DNA of 64,000 bases. Origin: Hydractinia symbiolongicarpus. Its lineage: Eukaryota; Cnidaria; Hydrozoa; Anthoathecata; Hydractiniidae. Made by a program: the position numbers and the translations under genes. The stretch is taken from positions 14,262,001-14,326,000 of the forward strand of contig NC_079884.1 in NCBI RefSeq assembly GCF_029227915.1. Reading direction: 5' to 3'. Of the stretch, positions 1 through 12,126 are shown piece after piece (within the stretch, counting starts at the first letter, position 1; each line of letters opens with the position of its first letter). The notes below the pieces were generated by a model. It saw nothing but the letters and a program-made list of their open reading frames with translations. It was not told the DNA's origin and ran no database searches.

Positions 1-934
1 TTATAAGTCAGATAGAAGAGAACATAATGAACGTAGTAAACCTGCAAATTATTTTCATCGCTCTACCAGAAAGTCTTGTATATAAATGGGCGGCTTAGTC
101 GTACGTTAGATTAAAAACAATCGCCGAGGCTACACTTTATGTTTTAAAGAAACTGCAGCAGTATCTGACGATGAACAATTCAAATTTTTTTTGAGTACTC
201 AATTATCCAAGAATTTGAAAATCTACTTCGTAGTAAAGTATAATGTTTATTTTATATTTGCACAATGAAAGAAAAAGAAAAGCGTTAATTATTTACTCTA
301 TTTCTGTTAAAAGTAGTAAGAAATTAAATAGATACCATACAGAAAGATTATATATAAATATACAAAAGAGTTAAAACAAAATGCTTGCTGTTTTGAAAAT
401 CTAGTCAAAGCTATGTCCTGGAAACGAGGGCCAGTATGTTATTACTTTAAATTCGAAATGTGCCAGTTGATGGTCTTTAAAAATTTTATTTCAAAACAAA
501 ATTTAAAACAATATGTAATAAAATTAGTGGAGAACAGATCAAAGTTTGTGTAGAAACTTTTGTTTCCTGCAAAAAAATGTAATTTCGAAGAACAGCAAAA
601 AACTATTTTCCCCGCAAGGTTGAAACGCGAAAGCTTTTTTTGTAAATACTTTCTTCCCTAAAGCATTAGACGCTCAATTAATGGACACATTCTTTCACAA
701 GAAATAAAGAACGAAGAAGAAAAAAGAAACCCTAGTTATCAAAAAAATTTTCAAACGGCAGATTTCATTTAAACGGCGGAAATAAAATGGTCAATGTACA
801 CAAGATTTGATTTCGTTTTTGCATTTCTTTTAGAAAACGATGGTTTAAAACAAGGAACATAACCTGTTGCAAACAAAAATTCATCTTGCCTGTTGCTGGT
901 TTTGCTTGTGCATGAGATAAATGTCAGCATCTCA

Positions 935-3009
935 CTATGAGTTTTTTAAATGAGGTATGCAATGTTGTAAGTGCTCAATATGATCATCACTTAAGTCGCA
1001 ATGAAATAAATCCAATTCTTATAATCTGTTAGCATTTTCTTTAGCTGCCGATGTAATTGACTCGGATATGCATTTTAATGAGCTTGATGTCATACTGAGA
1101 TTGTTATTAAGATCCAATTTTTTTAAATGAGGTATACAATGTTGTAAGTGCTCAATATGATCATCACTTAAGTCGCAATGAAATAAATTCAATTCTTCTA
1201 ATCTGTTAGCATTTTCTTTAGCTGCTGATGTAATTGATTCGGATATGTATTTTAATGAGTTTGATGTCATACTGGAATTGTAACTAACGTCTAACTTTTT
1301 TAAATGAGGTATACAATGTTCAAAATGATCATTACTTAAGTGAGAACGTGCTAAACCAAGTTCTTCTAATTTGTTTGTATTTTGTTTAGCTGCTGATGTG
1401 ATTGATTCCGAGATGTATTTCATTGAGACTGATGTCAAGTTGGGATTCTTTGGAATATCCAGGCTTCTTAAATTCGGCAAACACGGCTTTAATTTTTCAA
1501 TATGTCTATCAGTCAAGCCGCAAACATGAAAACACAATTTTTCTAACTCACTTGGATAATTTTTTATTACATGTGTAATAGATGCGTCATATTTATGTTG
1601 CGAAGGTGGCGCGTTATTATTACTCGCAGGAAGGTGTGTCGTTGTTTCGCGCGAAATATACGTTGATATTGCACTCATATCATTGACATTTAAAAGTGTT
1701 CTGTCAAACCATATTTTCTTTGTGATTATAAAAGGAGAGAAAAGCAAGAGTAACCGTTTGGAAAGTTCATTTCCTGTCAATTCTCTCAAAGTAATAGTTA
1801 GGCTTACTGACACTTCTTTTGTGTTTGCTTTAAGTAAAAGAAATAGCTGTGTTAACGTGTAGTGATATTGAACATGAAAACTTTTTCTTGTGCACTCGTC
1901 ACCCCTAACTTTCTCGATAATGCCAGATTGTTCGATAGCTTCTAATCAATCATTTTCCTCATCTTCGAACTCATCTTGAGTGAAATAGATTCGTTTCTCC
2001 TGAAGAGATTTGAATGCAAATTTTGAGACCTTTTTAACCATGTTCAAAATGCTATCATTTTTTAACATACAAAGTAAGGAATAGTTCTTTCTTTTAAATT
2101 CAATCATATGAGCTCGTAGAAATATCAAACATGCCGCGAAGTTTAATTTTGTTGATGTGTTAAGTTCTTCCATCTTTTCATCAGACGCGTACACATGGCA
2201 GATAAACAGGTGTATATGCCATCGATTTGAGATTTTCAACTTCATTAAGTGACGTGTACAAATATTTTACAAATGTTTTGTTTTCGTTTCGTTTAAAGAA
2301 TTTATCGATGTAAGTGCAAATACTCTTTTCATTAAATCCCATAACTTCTATTAGTTTTGTATTGTTACGGGGAATCAATATATTTTTAATTGTATCGCAG
2401 GCCTGTGGTCGTCCACATATTATCACCTTGCTGTTAAATAATTGTTTTTGTAATATTATATCGTGGATAACGGAAGCCAACTTATGTGCGGGATTCCCTA
2501 CAGCAATTTGATTTATATCATCTAGATATCTGAACTCGTCAATACCATCAATGATTACCAAAACTCTGCTACTGTTTTCTGTCAGCTCATCAAGTATCCC
2601 CATGCAATATTTGGGTACAAAACGTTTTAGGAGCTTCTTCCAGTCGGAAATGTTATTAAGTGTGTTTAATTCACGACATGAGAATTTAAATACAAAATCA
2701 AGTTCTCTCAACATTTTGTCGTTTTAGAAAATGTTCCTGATCGCTTGAAAATGTTTCGTTCCATTGACCTACTGACAGGTCTACGTACACCTCATTGCGA
2801 TCTTCACTTAAATATTTCTTACCAGAACTTGTTTTAAATGCAGAAGGAACATCCCAATTAGATAATTCTTTCTTGTAGTTCTGCTTCAACAACTTGGAAT
2901 TTCCTTTAATCCTGTAATTAAATAATATGAATTTATCAGCTCCTTGAGACTATTTTTGCAGCATGCCTTTACGAAATTAAGAAATTGCATGAGTTTTTGT
3001 GAGTCCACA
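935..3009 (-). pseudogene. NACHT-LRR (NLR) pseudogene, copy 1
   Basis: Read right to left, this has the order of an NLR receptor: an N-terminal linker (about 2700-3009), a NACHT domain with Walker B reading VLVIIDGIDEF (about 2540-2580), a winged-helix-like segment (about 1946-2245), then ribonuclease-inhibitor-type leucine-rich repeats (935-1813). NLRs are cytosolic sensors that oligomerise through NACHT. The copy is broken. A deletion near 2727 removes the Walker A loop, and a second near 1890 removes the segment between winged helix and LRRs. There is a Cys-to-stop change near 1946 and a Glu-to-stop change at 1019-1021 inside the LRRs. A frameshift near 2235 is shared with copy 2, so it predates the duplication. 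Copy 1 has one more 177-bp LRR unit than copy 2. Domain calls are from visible motifs only. Confidence 0.85.
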
Positions 3010-4152
3010 GCGTTTTAATCTGTCACGAGCAAGAAAGTTTTTAAGAATGAACGCATTTGTGAAAAAAGAAGCTAAAAAATAAAAAGAGAAAAAATGTTTT
3101 TATTGTAAAACTTCACTATTGGGAAGTTAGGAAACATAGGAATTACTGCGGTCCTTAGAGTTCTGAAAAAGGATCGGGGTAAAACTGTATTGCTAATTAT
3201 TTAGGTAAGGTTTGAAGTAATTGGGAGGGAGAGACTAAAGAGAGTTGACCAAAACTACTTTAATTTAAATACAAGCAAAAAGTATATAAGTTGAATAATA
3301 GAAATGTGTTAAATCCTCATCTTAACAAATGGATACTGGGCGGAAGGGGTAACGAGACTGGAAATCAATTTAAGCACTTCCAAAATGTTTTTAAAAGTTA
3401 AAATTTAAAATATCATCGATTTTTTTATTATCTTCATATATAATCTCATTTGAATCCTCAGATGTTCCGTTAGTTCTAATATTCCAAGCTTGGTAGACGT
3501 CTCTTCGTCGTGAATATAGAAGTTATTATGATATGAATTTAAAATATCATCGATTTTTTTATTATTGGTAAAGAGATTTTCCGATAGCTTCTGTCTTAGT
3601 TATGATTATGAATCGTAACTTTATTTACAATAGTCTAGTCAGTGGCCCTTGTCCCTAAGTCTTCCGTCCTTTATGTACCGCGTTTCGCGTGTCTCATTAT
3701 CTACGGTACTATGTTGCGCTGAGACAGACAAGCAATGGCTGTTGTTAAAGAGACTAGCAGAGTGAATCGTTGTCGAAACGCCGGCTTAAGCCACAAGTAA
3801 TTGTGCGATCTGCCGGTGCCTGGTCGGACTTTCAAAGTCTTCACGTTACGGCTATCACTTAAAAAATTGGTCGAAGAAGAAGAAGGAGGAGGAGAAAAAG
3901 ACCGTCCTTTTAATAAGACCTTGAATGTAATCCGAAATCTTAACAACAATAAAAAATATAATCTTTTTGCACGATATTTCAACTAAAGAGAGAAAAAATA
4001 TAGGCTTTTGTACTGTAGAGTTGAAAAATTAGTAAAATTTTTGACTCTTTTCTCAGTAAAAATATATAAATTTCATGTAGCTAATAATAGTGCAAGAAAA
4101 TCTCAAGATACATCTCCAACATGATTGGCTAATAGAAGAGACGAAAATACAA

Positions 4153-4528
4153 TCTCTTATAATAATACGATGTGTCAGTGTGCTTGTGAAGGGCGATTTT
4201 GACATGTGTGCATGTTCCTTTGATGTCGCTGAAAAACGCCTAAAATGTTAATTGACAAATTAAACGTCACGACATCAAAAATGTCAATAACTTAACTTTA
4301 GGTCAATAACTGAAATTTAAATTAACGAAGCCATTGCAATCGAGTATACAACTTTATAAAAAATTTAGCAACTCCTTATTGACATCAGTAAAATTTTTAA
4401 ACCGTTTGACCCTCTTAATTTTTTTCTAGTATTTATTAATCATTGCTGACGTCATCGAAGTTCAAATGACAGATCTTTTTTATCATTCTTCTGACTATGT
4501 GGATGTTTTCACGGGCTTTTTCGACTAG
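4153..4528 (+). mobile_element. Solitary Helitron-like non-autonomous element (copy 1)
   Basis: It begins TCTCTTATAATAATACG after an A and ends in a G-T-G-G-A...C-A-C-G-G-G hairpin remnant followed by TCGACTAG (CTAG at 4525-4528). Both ends match those of the array units at 13123-18107. There is no coding capacity. The equivalent element in the other segmental copy is at 18692-19067, so this insertion predates the duplication. Confidence 0.7.
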
Positions 4529-7500
4529 AATCTTATATTTTACATGTAAAAAAATTCAGCAATCTAAGTGATGAGAGAGAAATATTTCACAGAAATAGCT
4601 GACATGAGGTGTAGAACTTTGTCTTATTGTTTAGTTAGTAAAATGTTTATCCCTTTTTAATTCATTAAATAGGCAAAGCATATAAAGAATTTTTTTTTTA
4701 TTTTGTGTAATTTTTCCTTTCTTTTCTTCTCCTTTATTCCAATAAAATGAGAAGTATTTCTTTCTTATGTAAAGACCCTTTTTTACTATCATGCTTGATG
4801 AAAGTATTAACCCTACTCTAGCACTAACTAAAATACTAACCGTAGTAACCTTGTTGTAATAATTCTGAAATTTGTGTCGTTAATTTTCACGTCAGGAATA
4901 TCGTGGCATTAGCTGGCAATGAAAACTAAGCTTAACCAGTGGAGCTATTAACCTGGAAAATTCTTTTCATCTAGCAAATAGTTTAGTCACAATGGCATTC
5001 TTTGCCAGCGAATGCTGTGCTGTTAACTGCCTGGTTTTTACAATGTAATGTATTTCTTTTCATTTTAATTCCGCCTATTTTCTTACTGCGTTTCATATTA
5101 CCTTTTTCTTTCTTCGGTCAGGGGTTGTTTCAATTTAACTGCTAAATATTTTTCTTGTTGAGAATTTAGCACTAGCGGACAATATTATGTTTTGCTTGCA
5201 TCTTCCCAGCACAAAAGTTCTATTCGGTTTGTTCTTAACCGCGGTAAATTAACCACTGTGGTAATTTTGCCAAAAGCAATGACGAACATGGATGATTGTA
5301 TGCAACTAACCCTAACTGTATGCAAAATTTAACTCTACTGGAAATTCCTGCACTATAGCTGAAAATGACCTCCCTAAAGCTATCCAAAATGCAGAAAGCT
5401 GCAGAGGCTATATGGAAATTTGTTTATGTTGTTTATAACAACCAATAGCGTTAAAAGTTAAAAGAACGCTTGGTCTAATATGCCGGGACAGAACTGAATT
5501 TTCTTATCCAATATTATGAAAGGAAAAAACTAGAAATTAAAAAAAGGTTGCGAAGCATTTCGCAAGTTGCAAGCAAAATTAAACTATCCAATACTTTGTC
5601 CCTAGCGCTTCTTGTTTCTTTGGCGCTAACATCTTCCGAAATATTGATAATCCTCTTAATGAATGATTTACTTCTTTCCCTTTGAGGCTATGAAACTTTA
5701 GTTTACAGCTGGGTTTTTTTTATAGACATTTTACAGCTTTCAAATTTCACGAAAGTTAGTTAACTTTTGCTGTTTAATTTTTTGCAGTCGTTATAAGTCA
5801 GATAGAAGAGAACATAATGAACGTAGTAAACCTGCAAATTATTTTCATCGCTCTACCAGAAAGTCTTGTATATAAATGGGCGGCTTAGTCGTACGTTAGA
5901 TTAAAAACAATCGCCGAGGCTACACTTTATGTTTTAAAGAAACTGCAGCAGTATCTGACGATGAACAATTCAAATTTTTTTTGAGTACTCAATTATCCAA
6001 GAATTTGAAAATCTACTTCGTAGTAAAGTATAATGTTTATTTTATATTTGCACAATGAAAGAAAAAGAAAAGCGTTAATTATTTACTCTATTTCTGTTAA
6101 AAGTAGTAAGAAATTAAATAGATACCATACAGAAAGATTATATATAAATATACAAAAGAGTTAAAACAAAATGCTTGCTGTTTTGAAAATCTAGTCAAAG
6201 CTATGTCCTGGAAACGAGGGCCAGTATGTTATTACTTTAAATTCGAAATGTGCCAGTTGATGGTCTTTAAAAATTTTATTTCAAAACAAAATTTAAAACA
6301 ATATGTAATAAAATTAGTGGAGAACAGATCAAAGTTTGTGTAGAAACTTTTGTTTCCTGCAAAAAAATCTAATTTCGAAGAACAGCAAAAAACTATTTTC
6401 CCCGCAAGGTTGAAACGCGAAAGCTTTTTTTGTAAATACTTTCTTCCCTAAAGCATTAGACGCTCAATTAATGGACACATTCTTTCACAAGAAATAAAGA
6501 ACGAAGAAGAAAAAAGAAACCCTAGTTATCAAAAAAATTTTCAAACGGCAGATTTCATTTAAACGGCGGAAATAAAATGGTCAATGTACACAAGATTTGA
6601 TTTCGTTTTTGCATTTCTTTTAGAAAACGATGGTTTAAAACAAGGAACATAACCTGTTGCAAACAAAAATTCATCTTGCCTGTTGCTGGTTTTGCTTGTG
6701 CATGAGATAAATGTCAGCATCTCACTATGAGTTTTTTAAATGAGGTATGCAATGTTGTAAGTGCTCAATATGATCATCACTTAAGTCGCAATGAAATAAA
6801 TTCAATTCTTCTAATCTGTTAGCATTTTCTTTAGCTGCTGATGTAATTGATTCGGATATGTATTTTAATGAGTTTGATGTCATACTGGAATTGTAACTAA
6901 CGTCTAACTTTTTTAAATGAGGTATACAATGTTCAAAATGATCATTACTTAAGTGAGAACGTGCTAAACCAAGTTTTTCTAATTTGTTTGTATTTTGTTT
7001 AGCTGCTGATGTGATTGATTCCGAGATGTATTTCATTGAGATTGATGTCAAGTTGGGATTCTTTGGAATATCCAGGCTTCTTAAATTCGGCAAACACGGC
7101 TTTAATTTTTCAATATGTTTATCAGTCAAGCCGCAAACATGAAAACACAATTTTTCTAACTCACTTGGATAATTTTTTATTACATGTGTAATAGATGCGT
7201 CATATTTATGTTGCGAAGGTGGCGCGTTATTATTACTCGCAGGAAGGTGTGTCGTTGTTTCGCGCGAAATATACGTTGATATTGCAACCATATCATTGAC
7301 ATTTAAAAGTGTTCCGTGAAAACATATTTTCTTTGTGATTTTAAAAGGAGAGGAAAGCAAAAGTAACAGTTTGGAAAGTTCATTTCATGTCAATTCTCTC
7401 AAAGTAATAGTTAGGCTTACTGACACTTCTTTTGTGATTGCTTTAAGTAAAAGAAATAGCTGTGTTAACGTGTAGTGATATTGAACATGAAAACTTTTTC

Positions 7501-7639
7501 TTGTGCCGAAAAATGTGTTCTTTATTGAATCACTCATATCCCCATGATATTCATAAAACGATGATAAAAATAATTCATCGTCTATTTCTTTAAACAAATA
7601 TTCCACTGAATCCGGGTGAAGAAGCCTTGTCATTCCTTC

Positions 7640-10521
7640 TACATCATTCTCGGCTTAACGTCCGTTTTCCATGCTAGCATGGGTTGGACGGGGTATATTA
7701 ATGACCCTCTTCCAATCTGATCTAGACTGTGTTAGATCTAAACTCAACTTCCTCTGTATCAAGTCTGTCCTTATAACCTCCTGCCAAGTCTTTCTCGGTC
7801 TGCCTCTGGGCTTTGCCCCAGGAACTATCAAGTCTCTACACTTTCTTGCCCAATTATCCTCCTCCATTCTTTCCAAGTGCCCCAGTCAGTTCAATCTTCT
7901 TATCTGGATAACATCTTTAATTCTACGGAGACTTAGCCTGCTTCTTAGCTCATCTGAACTCTTTCTGTCTCTCAGACTGGCGTTACACATCCACCTAACC
8001 ATTTTCATATCATTCCTCTCTAAACGGTCAAGATCTTCCTGCTTCACTGTCCATGTCTCACTACCGTACAACATAACACTTCTTACACAGGCCTCACACA
8101 ACCTACCTTTTACCTTAATTGACAGGACTCTGCTAGTAAACAAAGGAAGTGACTCTCTGAACTTTTTCCAAGCAGAACCTATCCTGCAAGAAACACTTCT
8201 TCCAACAACCCCTTCACTGCCTAACATATCACCTAAGTAACAGAAGTTCTCAACTATCTCTAACGAGCCACTGTTGTACATCATTAAAGCTGGAAATACT
8301 TCATTCTCTATAATCTCACCTTTGCAACGCTTGCATACAAACTGTATGTCAGCTCTTAAACTTCCACTAATACTACTGCACTTCTTATGTACCCAATGCT
8401 TGCAAGTCTGACAAAAAATTGAGTTACTACCAACCCCTTTCCTGCAAACTCCACAAAGTCACTTTCCAACTACAAGGTCACACTTCGCTGCAATGCTACT
8501 AATCATGACTTTAGACTTTGCTGTGCTTACCTTTAGCCCTTTCTCTTCTAGTCCTTTCTTCCACTTCTCAAACTTTTTAACTAATTCTTCCATCGACTCT
8601 GCTATGAGAACCAAATCATCTGCATACAATAACTCCCATGGACAACCTGTTCTAAACTCCATCGACAGCGCTTCTAAGACTAAATTAAACAACAAAGGAC
8701 TAAGTACAGAGCCCTGATGTACACCAACATTTACACTAAATTCATCACTAAGTGAGTCGTTAATCCTGACACGACTTCTAGCATTGCTGTACATAGACTG
8801 TACCATCGTAACTAGCCACTCATCCACACCTAACTATCAAGTCTCTACACTTTCTTGCCCAATTATCCTTCTCCATTCTTTCCAAGTGCCCCAGCCAGTT
8901 CAATCTTCTTATCTGGATAACATCTTTAATTCTACGGAGACTTAGCCTGCTTCTTAGCTCATCTGAACTCTTTCTGTCTCTCAGACTGGCGTTACACATC
9001 CACCTAACCATTTTCATATCATTCCTCTCTAAACGGAACCAAATCATCTGCATACAATAACTCCCATGGACAACCTGTTCTGAACTCCATCGACAGCGCT
9101 TCTAAGACTAAATTAAACAACAAAGGACTAAGTACAGAGCCCTGATGTACACCAACATTTACACTAAATTCATCACTAAGTGAGTCGTTAATCCTGACAC
9201 GACTTCTAGCATTGCTGTACATAGACTGTACCATCGTAACTAGCCACTCATCCACACCTAGTTTTCTCATAGCCCACCAAATAACTTTACGTGGCACAAT
9301 ATCAAAAGCTTTCTCTAAATCTACAAAGGCAAAATAGAGATTCTTTCTCTTTCCTAAATACTTTTCCTGAAGCTGTCTGAGTAAAAATATTGCATCTGTA
9401 GTGCCACGCCTTGGAACAAAACCAAATTGCATCTTATCTATATCACTTTTTTCTCTAAGTAACTTATCAATCACTTTTTCAATAACTTTCACTACTTGAT
9501 CAACCAACTTCAAACCTCTATATTTACCCCTTTCTAATGCGTCCCCCTTGCCCTTGAAACAATTCACTATTACACTCGACTGCCACTCTCTCGGAATAGC
9601 ACCATCCTTTATGATCTGGTTAGCAAGACTTGTAATAAGCTCAACTCCAATATATCCAGATGCTTTTACCATCTCTGCAACAATACCTGATACTCCTGCA
9701 GCCTTGCCAATCTTCAATTTCCTAATAGCCTCCACTACCCATTCTGTCTTGATCTGCATAGCTGGACCTTCTACAAGATCATCATCAGACAAATTATCCT
9801 TGTCCCAATCAAACTCAGTGTTAAGCAACCTCTGATAATGATTCTTCCAAGCTACCCTTTTCTCCTCCTCTGTGCTAGCAAAAACACCTTCATCATTACG
9901 TATACACTTCTCACCTACAACATCTTGATTAGTCTTCTTCATTTGCTTTGCTATCTTGAATACCTCATTGCGCTGGTCTTCCCTTCTTAACACATCTGCA
10001 AATCTGTTTCTCTCTGCTTCTGATTTTGCCTTATACACTGCTGTACGAGCGCGACGCTTAGCTTCTAAGTAAATATTTTCACTACCACCTGACTTCCACT
10101 CTTTCCAAAGTTTCCTCTTTTCCTTTATACACTGGTCAACCTCATTATTCCACCACCAGGTCTGTCTATGTCTAGTTGGTCCTTTCGTCCACCCACAGGT
10201 ATCATCAGAAGCTTCTAAAAGACAATTCTTCAAATTAGTCCAAGTACTTTCAACATTGTTACTATCACATTGGCTATTGTAGGCTAACTGCTGGACTTTT
10301 GCACTAAATTGTCTTGCTACAATCTCTTCCTTCAGCTTCCAGACTTTTCGACGGGGCCTGTACTTTCCCTTGGCTCCTTTAACACTCTTCAAGATAATAT
10401 CACAAACCAGCAACCTATGCTGGGAAACACACTCTTCCCCCGATATAACTTTCACGTCCTTCACCACTTTCTTGTCTGACTTTCTAAGAATTCTAAGAAT
10501 TTCTAAGAATGCATGTGGCAT
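7640..10521 (-). mobile_element. RTE-clade LINE, 5'-truncated and rearranged
   Basis: The longest ORF (9019-10521) begins in the last part of an apurinic-type endonuclease (SQHRLLVCDI) and runs into reverse transcriptase, with QFGFVPRRGTTDAIF, FVDLEKAFD, HQGSVLSPLLF and the catalytic YADD. Downstream pieces encode a Cys/His knuckle (CQTCKHWVHKKC, near 8350-8420) and the RTE C-terminus (RRLNWLGHLERME; RGRPRKTW, 7655-7876). The 3' end near 7640-7680 has the CATGCTAGCATGGAAAACG motif that I associate with RTE tails. Coding is split over several frames, and 8835-9260 is a rearranged duplication of 7828-8029 plus 8609-8834. The element therefore looks dead. It interrupts the NLR between the winged-helix and LRR parts. 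Insertion ends are approximate. Confidence 0.88.
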
Positions 10522-11585
10522 TCACTTTCTACGAATCGTTTAATATAAATTGGACCACGATAAGTGTTTGCAAGTATTTCATGCAATCCAGCAACCAATG
10601 GAAGACAATTGCGCATATTTTTAAAATGTGAAATGCATTTGTGTACATCCACTCCTTCATAAAATATGTAAACGGCGCTCAAAAACTCCTGTAATATTAA
10701 ATTTTTAAATTGAAAAAGTCTCCGTCGTCGTCACCCCTAACTTTCTCGATAATGCCAGATTGTTCGATAGCTTCTAAACAATCATTTTCCTCATCTTCGA
10801 ACTCATCTTGAGTGAAATAGATTCGTTTCTCCTGAAGAGATTTGAATGCAAATTTTGATGCCTTTTTAACCATGTTCAAAATGCTGTCATTTTTCGGCAT
10901 ATAAAGTAAGGAATAGTTCTTTCTTTTAAATTCAATCATATGAGCTCGTAGAAATATCAAACATGCCGCGATGTTTAATTTTGTTGATGTGTTAAGTTCT
11001 TCCATCTTTTCATCAGACGCGTACACATGGCAGATAAACAGGTGTATATGCCATCGATTTGAGATTTTCAACTTCATTAACTGACGTGTACAAATATTTT
11101 ACAAATGTTTTGTTTTCGTTTCGTTTAAAGAATTTATCGATGTAAGTGCAAATACTCTTTTCATTAAATCCCATAACTTCTATTAGTTTTGTATTGTTAC
11201 GGGGAATCAATATATTTCTAATTGTATCGCAGGCCTGTGGTCGTCCACATATTATCACCTTGCTGTTAAATAATTGTTTTTGTAATATTATATCGTGGAT
11301 AACGGAAGCCAACTTATGTGCGGGATTCCCTACAGCAATTTGATTTATATCATCTAGATATCTGAACTCGTCAATACCATCAATGATTACCAAACCTCTG
11401 CTACTGTTTTCTGTCATTTCATCAAGTATCCCCATGTAATATTTGGGTACAAAACGTTTTAGGAGCTTCTTCCAGTCGGAAATGTTATTAAGTGTGTTTA
11501 ATTCACGACATGAGAATTTAAATACAAAATCAAGTTTTTTCAAAATTTTGTCGTATGCCCACTGCAAAACCATTTTGTCGATAAG

Positions 11586-12126
11586 TTAACTGATTGATTG
11601 ATTGATTTAATTTATATACCGTCGGTTATTATATACAATAGTTCTTTAAAAAATAATATTTTGCAAAAAACTAATCAAAACCGACCAAATATTTTTATAT
11701 ATTTACAATTTAGATGAAAACTATAATAAATAAATAATGAATAAATAATAAATAAAAGATAAACATTCCCCCTCTCCCATTTTCGTATTGATTACGCAAG
11801 TTATGGAATCAATTGCCGACACTCTGTGCATGAACAGTGAGAGCCATTCCATTCTTTAATCATTTGCTTAAATTTAACTAGATCTTCGCAACTCTTCGTA
11901 TGAAAAGGAAGTTTATTCCAAACTTTTGGGGCTAAACATCGCAAACTGTTTAGACCAAAGGTGCTTGTTTTTACACTGATGGTTTTTAGGTTGTTCATGT
12001 TTTGACTTCTTACTGGCCTATCAGTTTCCTTAAAAAGGAAAATATCTTTCATGAAAGAAGGACTGATGTTTCTTCGAATTTTAAATATTTCTATGCATAA
12101 ATATCTGTGCCTTAGTAATTCCAATA
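11586..12126 (-). mobile_element. L2/CR1-like LINE, 3' fragment
   Basis: A 107-codon reading frame (11801-12124) ends in the C-terminal motif of CR1/L2/Jockey-like reverse transcriptases: an arginine-rich lead, then NSLRCLAPKVWNKLPF and a final FKQMIKEW. On the element's own strand the 3' end is a short tandem ATCA run (plus strand TGATTGATTGATTG at about 11590), as is typical of L2/CR1 tails. It sits exactly at the P-loop of the NLR. A TAACT occurs at both edges (about 11585 and 12126) and could be the target-site duplication. The element is strongly 5'-truncated. Confidence 0.8.

Larger units (their letters stand above)
1..5530. repeat. Segmental duplication, copy 1
   Basis: This block matches 5791-20050 once the insertions in that copy are removed. 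Positions 1-941 and 5791-6731 are almost base-for-base identical (one seen change: G at 569 against C at 6359, approximately). The remainder is somewhat more diverged. The match ends near 5530, in a stretch of AAAAAC. The left limit lies at or beyond the window start, so the unit may be longer. It carries NLR pseudogene copy 1 and one solitary Helitron-like element. Positions 5531-5790 are single-copy spacer between the two duplicates, with nothing recognisable in them. Confidence 0.93.

Noticed and set aside
3701-3986. Overlapping open frames on both strands, repeated at 18223-18526
   Set aside because: They lie in the duplicated non-coding flank, have low-complexity KKLVEEEEGGGEK-type content and no domain, and are explained by the segmental duplication.
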